Shown: positions 1-6,333 of the stretch, piece by piece
Position numbering within the stretch: the stretch's first letter is position 1
Layout of the letters: each line of letters begins with the position of its first letter
Assembly: GCA_002348365.1 (NCBI GenBank)
Contig: DEBC01000126.1
Coordinates: 25,684 to 38,371 of the forward strand
Length of the DNA stretch: 12,688 nucleotides
Direction: 5' to 3'
DNA from: Alphaproteobacteria bacterium UBA2966
Lineage (GTDB): Bacteria; Pseudomonadota; Alphaproteobacteria; UBA2966
Made by a program: the position numbers and the translations under genes
The notes under the pieces: generated by a model
Databases searched by the model: none
Told to the model about the DNA's origin: nothing
Seen by the model: only the letters and a program-made list of their open reading frames with translations

Positions 1-183
1 TCCGGCGGCAGTTAGTGTGACGCCTGACCGGCCCCGCACAAACAGGGAGCGCCCCAGCGTCTCCTCAAGGGACCTGATTCGCATGCTGATGGTGGATTGA
101 GTGACATTGAGGCGCTTTGACGCCCCGATGAAGTTGCCCGTCTCCACGATCTCGAGGAATGTCCTGGCGAGTTCGATATCCAT
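1..183 (-). CDS. LysR-family transcriptional regulator, N-terminal part (cut by window edge)
   Basis: Reading the minus strand from the ATG at 183 gives 61 residues starting MDIELARTFLEIVETGNF. They form the winged helix-turn-helix typical of LysR-type regulators: first helix about residues 2-15, recognition region about 18-40 (ASKRLNVTQSTISMRIRSLE), then the wing ending LFVRGRSGVTLTAAG. The effector-binding domain lies beyond position 1 and is not visible, so the inducer cannot be guessed. The gene is divergent from the exported protein at 314, with about 130 bp of AT-rich DNA between them. That is the usual arrangement for a LysR regulator and its target, and a T-N11-A dyad in the gap fits this. 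The family call is firm; the target is inference. Confidence 0.93.
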   Translation of the reverse strand, partial: MDIELARTFLEIVETGNFIGASKRLNVTQSTISMRIRSLEETLGRSLFVRGRSGVTLTAAG

Positions 184-216
184 CAAGCCACGCCTTGTCG
201 AAGCAGAAGCGTAATA

Positions 217-229
217 TCAAAATATTTGA
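217..229. promoter_or_regulatory. Candidate LysR-type operator (T-N11-A dyad)
   Basis: The 13 bp TCAAAATATTTGA is a perfect inverted repeat (TCAAA-ATA-TTTGA) and fits the T-N11-A consensus of LysR-type boxes. It lies 34 bp upstream of the divergent LysR start and 84 bp upstream of the gene at 314, in the most AT-rich part of the gap. Autoregulation and control of the divergent gene are inferred from position. Confidence 0.5.
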
Positions 230-252
230 ACTATAAAATCTATAACTCTTTC

Positions 253-281
253 TTGAATGAAGTAATTGGAGCCCCTATCTG
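253..281 (+). promoter_or_regulatory. Possible sigma70-type promoter for the exported-protein gene
   Basis: TTGAAT at 253-258 is followed after 17 bp by TATCTG at 276-281. Both are partial matches to the -35 and -10 consensus. A start near 288 would give a leader of about 26 nt with the strong AGGAGGG ribosome site at 303-309. The LysR-type dyad lies just upstream of the -35, where an activator would bind. The match is weak. Confidence 0.25.
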
Positions 282-313
282 AGTCATAGACAAGACGCAG
301 AAAGGAGGGAGCC

Positions 314-742
314 ATGTTGAAACGGATTGGACTGACTCTCGCCGCTTTGGTCATCGCGTTGCCAGCAGCCGCACAGCCCGTGTGCGTGACCGAGCGCGGC
401 GACGTAATCAAGCAACTCTCGCGTCAGTTCGAGGAAAACCCTGTCGCGATGGGCTTGGCCGGAGACGGTAGCGTCCTGGAAGTCCTCGCAGCGAAAACGG
501 GGTCCTGGACCATTCTCGTGACGCGGCCTGACGGTGTCTCCTGCATCGTCGCCTCGGGCGAGGTGTGGGATAACGTTCCCCAGCCCTTGAAGGTCAAAGG
601 ACCAGAAATCTTAATCGCAGGCGTCCTGATCTTCCCCCGCCTGCACAAATGGCCCGGCCGGCTAACGCCTGCCGGGCCTTCTTCGTGCTATGCAACGTCT
701 AGAAACTGTATTGGACCCAAGAGGCGGGACCATTCGTATTGA
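314..742 (+). CDS. Small exported two-cysteine protein of unknown function; C-terminal tail suspect
   Basis: The start is well supported by AGGAGGG at 303-309, five bases before the ATG. Residues 1-20 are a signal peptide: positive MLKR, hydrophobic core, then PAAA with likely cleavage before Gln21. The mature core (about 21-99) has two cysteines (Cys24, Cys77) that could form a disulfide, and a C-terminal beta-rich stretch with SWTILVTRPDGVSCIVASG. It resembles short periplasmic proteins common in alphaproteobacteria; none that I know has an assigned function. Residues 100-142 look unlike the rest: basic, and encoded across a strong terminator-like hairpin at 651-678. Removing one base near 610 would end the protein at GPEI with a TAA, giving about 99 residues, close to the length I expect for relatives. 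The tail may therefore be a frameshift extension or a sequencing error. The core is certain to be coding; the annotated end is not. Confidence 0.75.
   Translation: MLKRIGLTLAALVIALPAAAQPVCVTERGDVIKQLSRQFEENPVAMGLAGDGSVLEVLAAKTGSWTILVTRPDGVSCIVASGEVWDNVPQPLKVKGPEILIAGVLIFPRLHKWPGRLTPAGPSSCYATSRNCIGPKRRDHSY
651..678 (+). terminator. Strong GC-rich hairpin, likely terminator inside the 3' part of the ORF at 314
   Basis: GGCCCGGC (651-658) pairs perfectly with GCCGGGCC (671-678). Inside, after one mismatch, GGC/GCC extends the stem to a TAAC tetraloop (663-666). The 3' side is followed by TTCTTCGT, a poor but pyrimidine-rich tract. Its position inside the reading frame suggests that the real gene ends upstream, near 611. 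Confidence 0.6.
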
Positions 743-755
743 CGATTCTCCCGCC
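723..755. other. Second inverted repeat between the exported protein and the HAD gene
   Basis: GGCGGGA (723-729) and TCCCGCC (749-755) form a perfect 7-bp stem. An inner TCGT/ACGA stem (734-737, 742-745) closes on ATTG. There is no T-tract after it. It spans the stop codon of the long reading frame at 314. It could be a second terminator arm or a leader structure for the gene at 811; function is unknown. Confidence 0.35.
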
Positions 756-810
756 CACATGAACCATCCAGCTTGACGCGTGGATGCGTTCGAGACATCC
801 GGAGAAGGCG

Positions 811-1515
811 ATGGAAATCAGGGCGCTTCACTTCGATGTATTCGGTACCGTGGTGGACTGGCGTGAGAGCATCGCGCGCGAGGCCGCGAAACTATTGAGC
901 AGCAAGGGTGTCGATTGTGACTGGCACGCCTTCGCTGATGCGTGGCGGTCGAGATATCAGCCCGCGATGGAGGAAGTTCGAAGCGGGCGTCGAGGATGGG
1001 CCAAGCTCGATGACCTGCATCGCGAGAATCTCGACGCGGTGCTGGACGAGTTCGGGATATCCCGCGTTGACGATACCGACCTGGACCACCTCAACATGGC
1101 ATGGCACCGACTGGATCCCTGGCCGGATGCTGTTGCGGGCATGAACCGGCTGAAGCGCAACTATATTCTGGTGACTCTTTCGAATGGCAATGTGTCCTTG
1201 ATGGTGGACATGGCAAAACGGGCCGGACTGCCGTGGGACGCGGTGTTGGGTGCCGAGGTTGTAGGAGCCTACAAGCCCCAGCCCGAGGCCTACCTTAGAA
1301 ATGCGGAACTTCTCGGCCTGAAGCCCGAAGAGTGCCTGATGGTTGCAGCACACAATGGTGATCTCGATGCGGCAGGCACTCTGGCTTATCGCACGGCATT
1401 CGTCTTTCGCCGCACTGAACATGGTCCCAATCAGTCAACAGATCTCGAGCCAACCGGCGATTATGATTTCGTGGCTGAGGATTTCCTCGATCTCGCTGAC
1501 AAGTTGGGTTGCTAG
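811..1515 (+). CDS. HAD-superfamily type II haloacid dehalogenase-like hydrolase
   Basis: The 234-residue protein has the size and motif order of L-2-haloacid dehalogenases, which displace halide from 2-haloalkanoic acids through an aspartyl ester. Motif I is FDVFGT, with nucleophile Asp9; Phe11 replaces the second acid of HAD phosphatases, as in dehalogenases. WRSRYQPAM (45-53) is the cap segment carrying the conserved Arg. Motif II is SNG (Ser124, Asn125), motif III is YKP (Lys155), and the last acidic loop is AAHNGDLDAAG (179-189, Asp184). Classical L-2-haloacid dehalogenases have SSNAWD in that last loop; the AAHN form occurs in a related, less characterised branch, so halogenated substrates are plausible but unproven. 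I chose the ATG at 811 over the in-frame ATG at 784 because GGAGAAGG at 801-808 precedes it and the conserved fold starts there. It is convergent with the HypE-like gene, 21 bp away. Confidence 0.88.
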   Translation: MEIRALHFDVFGTVVDWRESIAREAAKLLSSKGVDCDWHAFADAWRSRYQPAMEEVRSGRRGWAKLDDLHRENLDAVLDEFGISRVDDTDLDHLNMAWHRLDPWPDAVAGMNRLKRNYILVTLSNGNVSLMVDMAKRAGLPWDAVLGAEVVGAYKPQPEAYLRNAELLGLKPEECLMVAAHNGDLDAAGTLAYRTAFVFRRTEHGPNQSTDLEPTGDYDFVAEDFLDLADKLGC

Positions 1516-1536
1516 GCCGCTTTCGCAGTTCGTCGG

Positions 1537-2535
1537 TTAGCCTTGATTGAGGCGGGACAGCTCATCACGTTCAAACTGCACCAGATCGGTACCGTCTGAG
1601 AATTGCACACCGCTCCCGGATCCCGCTGTGCCGATAACGGTGGCTGGGAATCCTGCAGCATTCAGGTTGTCACACGCAGACTCAGCGGTGGATGAAGGAA
1701 AACCGGCAAGTAGCGTACCGGACGCCAGGACCCCCCAGGGATCGAGATCGAGCGCCTCGCAAATCCGACGTCCTGGTTCGAACCACTGCACTGCATCCGC
1801 ATCAACATTCAGGCTCACTCCAGAAGCCTCTGCGAGTTCATGAAGTCCGGTGGACAACCCACCCTCTGTCGGATCATGCATCGCGACGGCACCCAGTTCT
1901 GTTGCCTTTAAAGCGGCTTCCACCACCGAGATACCGGGATTTTGAATCGCATCGAGGGCCGCTTCCAGAATGTCGTCCGGGAGTCCCTGAAATTCACCGG
2001 GAGCTTCGGCCGCGAGAACGGCGGCTCCTTCAATCGGCGCCGGCCCGGCCTGGACGACAGCATCACCCGGTGACAGACCGCCGGTTCTGACGAATTCTCC
2101 GTCTTCCCGTAAGCCCATCATTTGACCCACCACGACCGGTTGCGTCACCGCACCGGTTATCTCGGTATGGCCCCCAATGATCGATACGCCCATGTCCGTC
2201 AACGCGACATGCATTGCCTTAAACAATTCGCGGATCTCTGCTTCCGACGTTCCCGGAGGCAACAGCACCACAGCCAGGAACCAACGCGGCCGGGCGCCCA
2301 TAACCGCCACGTCGTTCGCGTTGATAACCACGGCGTGCGCTCCAACGTCCTTGCCTGTCAGAGTGATGGGATCGGTTGCCACGATGAGCGCACCTGCAGC
2401 AATGTCGATCGCGCTGGCATCTTCGCCGACCATTGGTGGCAACCTGACGTCGGCAGATGGTACCGGCGCGCCCGCCAGCAGCTCACGCAGTAGAGCTGCC
2501 GGTAGTTTGCCGGGAGGAGGTTTGAATTCGGGCAC
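1537..2535 (-). CDS. AIR synthase-related (HypE/PurM-fold) protein
   Basis: The 332-residue product has the PurM/HypE/SelD fold, which binds and activates ATP. Visible motifs from the GTG start are KLPAALL (10-16), GEDA (37-40), TDP (54-56), NANDVAVMGARP (72-83), GGHTE (121-125) and DPTEGGL (221-227). These match the stand-alone AIR-synthase-family proteins often labelled HypE-like. True HypE ends in a conserved cysteine that is carbamoylated and dehydrated to thiocyanate; this protein ends DELSRLNQG without cysteine, and no hydrogenase genes are present, so hydrogenase maturation is unlikely. The start is uncertain. The first in-frame ATG, at 2634, would add a basic stretch unlike the family and would run over the divergent promoter region, so I prefer the GTG at 2535, which begins just before the conserved KLP segment. 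The substrate is unknown. Confidence 0.85.
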   Translation of the reverse strand: MPEFKPPPGKLPAALLRELLAGAPVPSADVRLPPMVGEDASAIDIAAGALIVATDPITLTGKDVGAHAVVINANDVAVMGARPRWFLAVVLLPPGTSEAEIRELFKAMHVALTDMGVSIIGGHTEITGAVTQPVVVGQMMGLREDGEFVRTGGLSPGDAVVQAGPAPIEGAAVLAAEAPGEFQGLPDDILEAALDAIQNPGISVVEAALKATELGAVAMHDPTEGGLSTGLHELAEASGVSLNVDADAVQWFEPGRRICEALDLDPWGVLASGTLLAGFPSSTAESACDNLNAAGFPATVIGTAGSGSGVQFSDGTDLVQFERDELSRLNQG

Positions 2536-2587
2536 AAACGATCCATAGCGGTGCCAGGTTGTGCTGTGCAACCGTCTTTTGGAATGA

Positions 2588-2593
2588 ATTCTA
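2588..2593 (-). promoter_or_regulatory. Possible -10 element for the HypE-like gene
   Basis: On the minus strand this hexamer reads TAGAAT, five of six matches to TATAAT, about 50 nt upstream of the proposed GTG start. No good -35 lies at 16-18 bp; the CCTGGT palindrome occupies that place, which would fit an activator- or repressor-controlled promoter. Weak evidence. Confidence 0.25.
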
Positions 2594-2601
2594 TTTTGAC
2601 A

Positions 2602-2615
2602 CCTGGTGGACCAGG
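2602..2615. promoter_or_regulatory. Perfect palindrome CCTGGT-GG-ACCAGG, candidate operator
   Basis: Two 6-bp arms are separated by two bases in the middle of the divergent region between the HypE-like gene and the SDR. The TGGT...ACCA core recalls operators of GntR/FadR-type regulators, although those usually have a three-base centre. TTGACA (2596-2601) touches its left side. It is placed to control both promoters, but the regulator is not in the window. Confidence 0.4.
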
Positions 2616-2616
2616 C

Positions 2617-2645
2617 TTGCAGCGTGCTCGCCACCTGCCTACGCT
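2617..2645 (+). promoter_or_regulatory. Possible promoter for the SDR gene
   Basis: TTGCAG at 2617-2622 and TACGCT at 2640-2645 are separated by 17 bp, each a half match to consensus. A start near 2652 would leave a leader of about 29 nt before the ATG at 2681, with the AGGGAG ribosome site at 2667-2672. The CCTGGT palindrome ends just upstream of the -35. Confidence 0.2.
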
Positions 2646-2680
2646 TTCCTCAATTGGAAAATACACAGGGAGTAACCAAC

Positions 2681-3520
2681 ATGACGCATCCTGCCACGGC
2701 TGCCGGCCGAGTGGCCGTCGTGACCGGTGCGGCTAACGGCATTGGCCTCGCCTCCGTCAAGAGGTACGCATCGTTCGGCATGAAGGTCTGTATGGCGGAC
2801 GTGGATGAGGAGGCGCTGTCGGCTGCTGCGAAGGACGTGATCGAAATCGCCAGTGGTGGCGCTGACGACGTGATGACCATGAAGACCGACGTCGGACGCC
2901 GGGAGGACATTCACGCTCTGAAGGATGCTGTTTATGACCAATTCGGAGAGGTTGCCGTCCTGATGAACAACGCAGCGACCCGCGCCCGCGCCGGGGCGCT
3001 CGACAGCTACGAAGCATGGCAGGAATCGATTGCCGTCAATCTGTGGAGCGTGATCAACGGCACGCAAGCCTTTGTGCCGTCGATGATCGAGCAGAAATCA
3101 CCGTGCCTCGTCATCAATACAAGCTCCAAGCAGGGAATCACCCTGCCTCCTGGCAACGTTTGCTACAACGTCAGCAAGGCGGGCGTGAAGGCCTACACCG
3201 AGTTGCTGCAGCACGAACTGCGAAACATCGAAGACTGCCAGGTCACGGCGCACCTTCTGGTGCCGGGCTGGACGACCCGAGGTGGTTTCGAATTCCAGCC
3301 GGGCCAGTGGTCGCCGGATCAGGTCGTCGACGTCATGCTACCCGCGATCGAGCAGGGTCATTTTTATGTCATTTGCTGGGATGACGAGGTCACGCCCGAG
3401 GAGGATAGCAAGCGTATCCTGTGGGCTGCTGGAGATCTGGCGCACAAGCGCCCGCCGCTTTCGCGCTGGCACGGAGACTATGCTGAGGAATTCGAAAAGT
3501 ACGATCCGCCGTTGAAGTAG
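2681..3520 (+). CDS. Short-chain dehydrogenase/reductase (classical SDR)
   Basis: The 279-residue protein is a classical SDR that oxidises an alcohol or reduces a ketone with a nicotinamide cofactor. The Rossmann glycine motif is TGAANGIG (15-22). Asp40 at the end of the second strand favours NAD(H) over NADP(H). NNAA is at 96-99, Asn120 is the structural or catalytic Asn, Ser148/Ser149 lie in NTSSKQG, and Tyr162 and Lys166 form YNVSK. The C-terminus is longer than a minimal SDR and has an acidic, aromatic-rich end (about 225-279: YVICWDDEVTPEED, then WHGDYAEEFEKYDPPLK). This tail probably forms a substrate lid. The ATG at 2681 follows AGGGAG by eight bases, and upstream in-frame sequence is not SDR-like. 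The substrate cannot be told; the nearby oxygenases suggest that it oxidises a hydroxylated intermediate. Confidence 0.93.
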   Translation: MTHPATAAGRVAVVTGAANGIGLASVKRYASFGMKVCMADVDEEALSAAAKDVIEIASGGADDVMTMKTDVGRREDIHALKDAVYDQFGEVAVLMNNAATRARAGALDSYEAWQESIAVNLWSVINGTQAFVPSMIEQKSPCLVINTSSKQGITLPPGNVCYNVSKAGVKAYTELLQHELRNIEDCQVTAHLLVPGWTTRGGFEFQPGQWSPDQVVDVMLPAIEQGHFYVICWDDEVTPEEDSKRILWAAGDLAHKRPPLSRWHGDYAEEFEKYDPPLK

Positions 3521-3530
3521 GTCCGGCAGT

Positions 3531-3557
3531 TGTCGTGGGAGTTATGATCCCACGACA
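3531..3557. terminator. Perfect 10-bp hairpin between convergent genes, likely bidirectional terminator
   Basis: TGTCGTGGGA (3531-3540) and TCCCACGACA (3548-3557) are perfect complements around a 7-base loop GTTATGA. It begins 10 bp after the SDR stop and lies 37 bp beyond the end of the opposing LLM gene. No U-tract follows on either strand, so it may act with Rho or mainly protect 3' ends. Confidence 0.7.
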
Positions 3558-3594
3558 CTCTGCATGTTGCATGAACCGGGTCGACTGACGACGG

Positions 3595-4431
3595 TTAGTT
3601 CATCAGCGCGGCGTACTCGTCGAGCTTCTTCAGGGCATCGTCGCGTCCCACCGAGGGCATTTCCAGGAGAACGCGGGTCGCGCCTTCCTGCTCGTATTCG
3701 TCGAGCAGGGCTGCATCCGGTTGTGGCCGGAAAATGGTGGTGGAGAGTGTCGACATATCTCGACCGGCCTCATCCGCGACAGCCTTGAGCTTGGCCATGG
3801 TCTCCGCCGGCGCCCCAGCTGGTCCGGCCCGAGGAAGCCAACCGTCACAAAACTCCACGATCCGGCGCAGTGTATGAACCGTCTCGCCGCCGAGAATGAT
3901 GGGCGGATGGGGTTTTTGAACGGGCTTCGGATAACACCACGACGGTTCGATGTTAACGTAGTCGCCGTGAAACGAAGCCTCCTCTTCCGTCCACATCGCC
4001 TTCATGGCGAGCAGGCGTTCGCGCAGCAGCTTGAACCGGGTCTTGGGATCGGTGCCGTGATTCTCCATTTCTTCGAGATTCCAGCCGCCGCCTGCGCCGA
4101 ATATGAACCGGCCACCGGACAGCATGTCGAGACTGGCAATGGTGTTGGCCGTGACGATGGGGTCACGCTGGATGACGAGGCAAATTCCCGTTCCCAGCAT
4201 CAACTTCTTTGTCACTGAGGCTGCAAATGAGAGGGCCACGAAAGGATCGTGCGTCCGAATGTAGTGTTGCGGCAATTCGCCACCGCCAGGGAAGGGAGAC
4301 TTTCGGCTGGTAGGAATGTGTGTGTGCTCGCAGAGGAATAGCGATTCAAAGCCGCGATCCTCGAGTTCCTTGGCGAGTTCCGGAACCTCGATTGCGTAGT
4401 CGGTCGGAAAGAAGAAAACACCTTTGTGCAT
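3595..4431 (-). CDS. LLM-class oxidoreductase, Rv2161c-like (F420- or FMN-dependent)
   Basis: The 278-residue protein is a luciferase-like TIM barrel. Family marks are RGFESLFLCEHTHIPTSR (26-43), YIRTHDPFVALSFAA (57-71), LGTGICLVIQRDPIV (79-93), LDMLSGGRFIFGAGGGWN (101-118), NHGTDPKTRF (124-133) and PKPVQKPHPPIILGG (168-182). These match the actinobacterial Rv2161c-type group annotated as F420-dependent (TIGR03619-like). Whether this host makes F420 cannot be seen here, so an FMN enzyme is possible. The start at 4431 is set by GGAGG eight bases upstream; an earlier ATG at 4464 would add 11 unlike residues and place this ribosome site inside the gene. It is downstream of, and co-directional with, two CmcJ-like oxygenases (111-bp gap), so it may share their pathway or have its own promoter at about 4465. 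Confidence 0.9.
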   Translation of the reverse strand: MHKGVFFFPTDYAIEVPELAKELEDRGFESLFLCEHTHIPTSRKSPFPGGGELPQHYIRTHDPFVALSFAASVTKKLMLGTGICLVIQRDPIVTANTIASLDMLSGGRFIFGAGGGWNLEEMENHGTDPKTRFKLLRERLLAMKAMWTEEEASFHGDYVNIEPSWCYPKPVQKPHPPIILGGETVHTLRRIVEFCDGWLPRAGPAGAPAETMAKLKAVADEAGRDMSTLSTTIFRPQPDAALLDEYEQEGATRVLLEMPSVGRDDALKKLDEYAALMN

Positions 4432-4464
4432 GCCTGATCCTCCAAGTAAGTAAATATCTGACAC

Positions 4465-4470
4465 ATTCTA
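4465..4470 (-). promoter_or_regulatory. Possible -10 element for the Rv2161c-like LLM gene
   Basis: The minus strand reads AATAGAAT here; TAGAAT matches TATAAT in five of six bases, 33 nt upstream of the ATG at 4431. No clear -35 is present at 16-18 bp. The same AATAGAAT word occurs upstream of the HypE-like gene. Weak evidence. Confidence 0.25.
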
Positions 4471-4542
4471 TTGATGCGTCTTCGGCGCCATTAAATCGGC
4501 TGCGTTGGATGCAGTCCACGAACGCCCCTCAGGCGAGGAATA

Positions 4543-5385
4543 TCAGGCGGGACCGAAGAATGCGAAAGCCCTGACCTCGATGCTGACGCGTCCCGGTGCA
4601 TCAGGCGGCAAAGTTGGATCTTCGAATGACGCATGGGCGGTGAAACGTGACCGGCTTTCCATGTCCGAGTCGTAAGTCTTGAAGACGAGAACCTCATCGC
4701 CCCTCATGAGGGGAAAATAGACCCAATGCTGGCTCGGACTGTGGACCAGTTGATAGGTCTCGCCGACCCGGTCGGGGCGATGTCGCTCCATTTTCACGAG
4801 ATCATTGGAGTCAATGGTTCGGGCATCACAAATCGCCAGTGGTTGTGCCTCGATCGGGCTGCGCACCGGACGCCATACCTGGATCACTGCAAATCGGCGC
4901 TTGAGCAGTTCATCCGCCTCGTCGGGCAGCAATTCGCGTACGCGGTTCGGTCCGGACCAGTTCGTGTAATCGTTGTGGGCGTTCTTGACCGTCTCGCGCA
5001 TCCACTTGGCATCGTCTGATTGATCATCGCCCGCGCGCAATGTGTGATCGAACATGTGGATGCGTGTAGCGCCGCTCACCTCCATCATGAGCCTTTCCAT
5101 CTCGGGGTAGTAGACAGTCCGCACTTCTTCCTGGTCGCGGAAGTCCTTGACGGCCGACGTGTGGTTCATGAACTGGAAGCCATGCTGATCGAGTGTGAAC
5201 GGCTCCTCGGACAGTCGACCGTTGTGGATGGTCACTTCCTGACTCACGAAATCACCCTCCCGGTACTCGATACGTCCGTCCACGACGCTGGAGGAGGCGA
5301 TGGGGGCCTGGTCGGCATCGGCGATGTAGGTCAGAGAGGCCTTCACGGCCGCGACCGGTTCAGGAGCTTCTTCGACTTGTGCCAT
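4543..5385 (-). CDS. CmcJ/NvfI-family oxygenase (Fe(II)/2-oxoglutarate-like), copy 1
   Basis: The 280-residue protein belongs to the family of CmcJ (cephamycin 7-alpha-methoxylation), fungal AsaB, NvfI and gibberellin desaturases. These are non-heme iron, usually 2-oxoglutarate-dependent, hydroxylases or desaturases. The likely iron ligands are His137 and Asp139 in HNDYT and His251 in FTAHASFEDP; Arg266 or Arg272 near the C-terminus could bind 2-oxoglutarate. Other family blocks are MFDHTLR (111-117), RFAVIQVWRPVRSP (164-177), YFPLMRGDEVLVFKTYDSD (223-241) and VRAFAFFG at the end. AAGGA eight bases before the ATG supports the start. The gene lies 78 bp downstream of a clear paralogue on the same strand. 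The substrate is unknown; family members act on specialised metabolites, but bacterial copies like this are mostly uncharacterised. Confidence 0.9.
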   Translation of the reverse strand: MAQVEEAPEPVAAVKASLTYIADADQAPIASSSVVDGRIEYREGDFVSQEVTIHNGRLSEEPFTLDQHGFQFMNHTSAVKDFRDQEEVRTVYYPEMERLMMEVSGATRIHMFDHTLRAGDDQSDDAKWMRETVKNAHNDYTNWSGPNRVRELLPDEADELLKRRFAVIQVWRPVRSPIEAQPLAICDARTIDSNDLVKMERHRPDRVGETYQLVHSPSQHWVYFPLMRGDEVLVFKTYDSDMESRSRFTAHASFEDPTLPPDAPGRVSIEVRAFAFFGPA

Positions 5386-5463
5386 TGCACTGATCCTTAC
5401 GAATGACGGTATATCTAACTAAGCCAGATAACGCGCGATCTGCAACACGACTGTTGTTGGTGC

Positions 5464-6321
5464 CTACGGAGAGCCAAAGAATGCGAAGGCACGAACGTCG
5501 ATGCTGACGCGCTCTGGTGCGTCAGGTCGGCAGGTCGGGTCCTCAAAGGCCGCATGGGCCGTAAATCGCGCTGAATTCCCCAAGTCGGAATCGAAGGTCT
5601 TGAAGATTAGGACTTCATCGCTCGTCATGTTCGGGAAGTAGTACCAGCGATGGTCTGCATTGAAGGAGAGGTGATACAGCTCCCCCACGCGTTTGGTGCT
5701 GCCGGGTCCTGCGGGGCGGCTGCGCTCCATGACAATGAGGTCTTCGGTGGAGATCGATCCGGCATCGCACATCGCCAGAGGTGATTTTTCGACGGGACTG
5801 CGAATCCCTCGCCAGACCTGAATCACAGCGAAGCGGTGTTGCAGGAGTTCTTCGGCTTCATCGGGAAAAAGATCACGAACTCGTTGTGGACCCGACCGAT
5901 CCGTGTAGTCGTTGTGCACGTGATTCACCGTCTCACGCATCCAAGAGGCATCTTCCGATCCCTCGTCGCCCGTGCGCAGGGTGTGATCGAAGACATGGAC
6001 GCGCGCGGCACCGGTAACAGACTTAATAAGTGCTTCCATCTCAGGGTGATAGACAGTGTTGAGCTGGGTTTCATCGCGAAAATCCGAGACCGCACTCACG
6101 TGTTTGAGAAGTTGGAAACCGTTTTGTTCGAGTGAGAATGACGTCTGGTTCGGCCGAGCGTTGTGGATCGGGACTTCGTGCTCCTCCAGGATCACGTTTT
6201 CATAGTCGATCCGTCCCTGTTCATTATTACGGGCTACAGGCCTGCGGCCATCATTGACAACATAAGTGAAGACACCCGGGACGGGATCTCGTGTGCGCGA
6301 TGTGCCGTTGGCCTGCGGCAT
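5464..6321 (-). CDS. CmcJ/NvfI-family oxygenase (Fe(II)/2-oxoglutarate-like), copy 2
   Basis: This 285-residue paralogue of the next gene shares its whole architecture. The likely iron ligands are His136 and Asp138 in HNDYT and His256 in FTAHAAFEDP, with Arg271/Arg277 near the end, and RFAVIQVWR and VRAFAFFG are identical. It differs in the N-terminal about 35 residues and has a short insertion, PAGPGSTKR (about 203-211), before the VGELYHL segment, so substrate preference may differ. I start at the ATG at 6321, eight bases after GAGAGGG (6330-6336). An in-frame TTG at 6327 is possible but sits only two bases from that ribosome site. It is the first gene of the minus-strand block ending at 3595 and is divergent from the DUF350 gene across 155 bp. 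Confidence 0.9.
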   Translation of the reverse strand: MPQANGTSRTRDPVPGVFTYVVNDGRRPVARNNEQGRIDYENVILEEHEVPIHNARPNQTSFSLEQNGFQLLKHVSAVSDFRDETQLNTVYHPEMEALIKSVTGAARVHVFDHTLRTGDEGSEDASWMRETVNHVHNDYTDRSGPQRVRDLFPDEAEELLQHRFAVIQVWRGIRSPVEKSPLAMCDAGSISTEDLIVMERSRPAGPGSTKRVGELYHLSFNADHRWYYFPNMTSDEVLIFKTFDSDLGNSARFTAHAAFEDPTCRPDAPERVSIDVRAFAFFGSP

Positions 6322-6333
6322 AGGCAATGCCCT

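Noticed and set aside
784..810. Earlier ATG for the HAD gene
   Set aside because: The extra nine residues are not family-like, and GGAGAAGG sits directly before the ATG at 811.
2536..2634. Upstream extension of the HypE-like gene to the ATG at 2634
   Set aside because: The added stretch is basic and not conserved in kind, and covers the probable promoter and palindrome of the divergent SDR.
4523..4535. Short CGCC-CCTCA-GGCG stem after the first CmcJ-like gene
   Set aside because: Only four base pairs and no T-tract; too weak to call a terminator.
5443..5456. CAACA-CGAC-TGTTG stem between the two CmcJ-like genes
   Set aside because: Five base pairs, no T-tract; expected by chance at this length.
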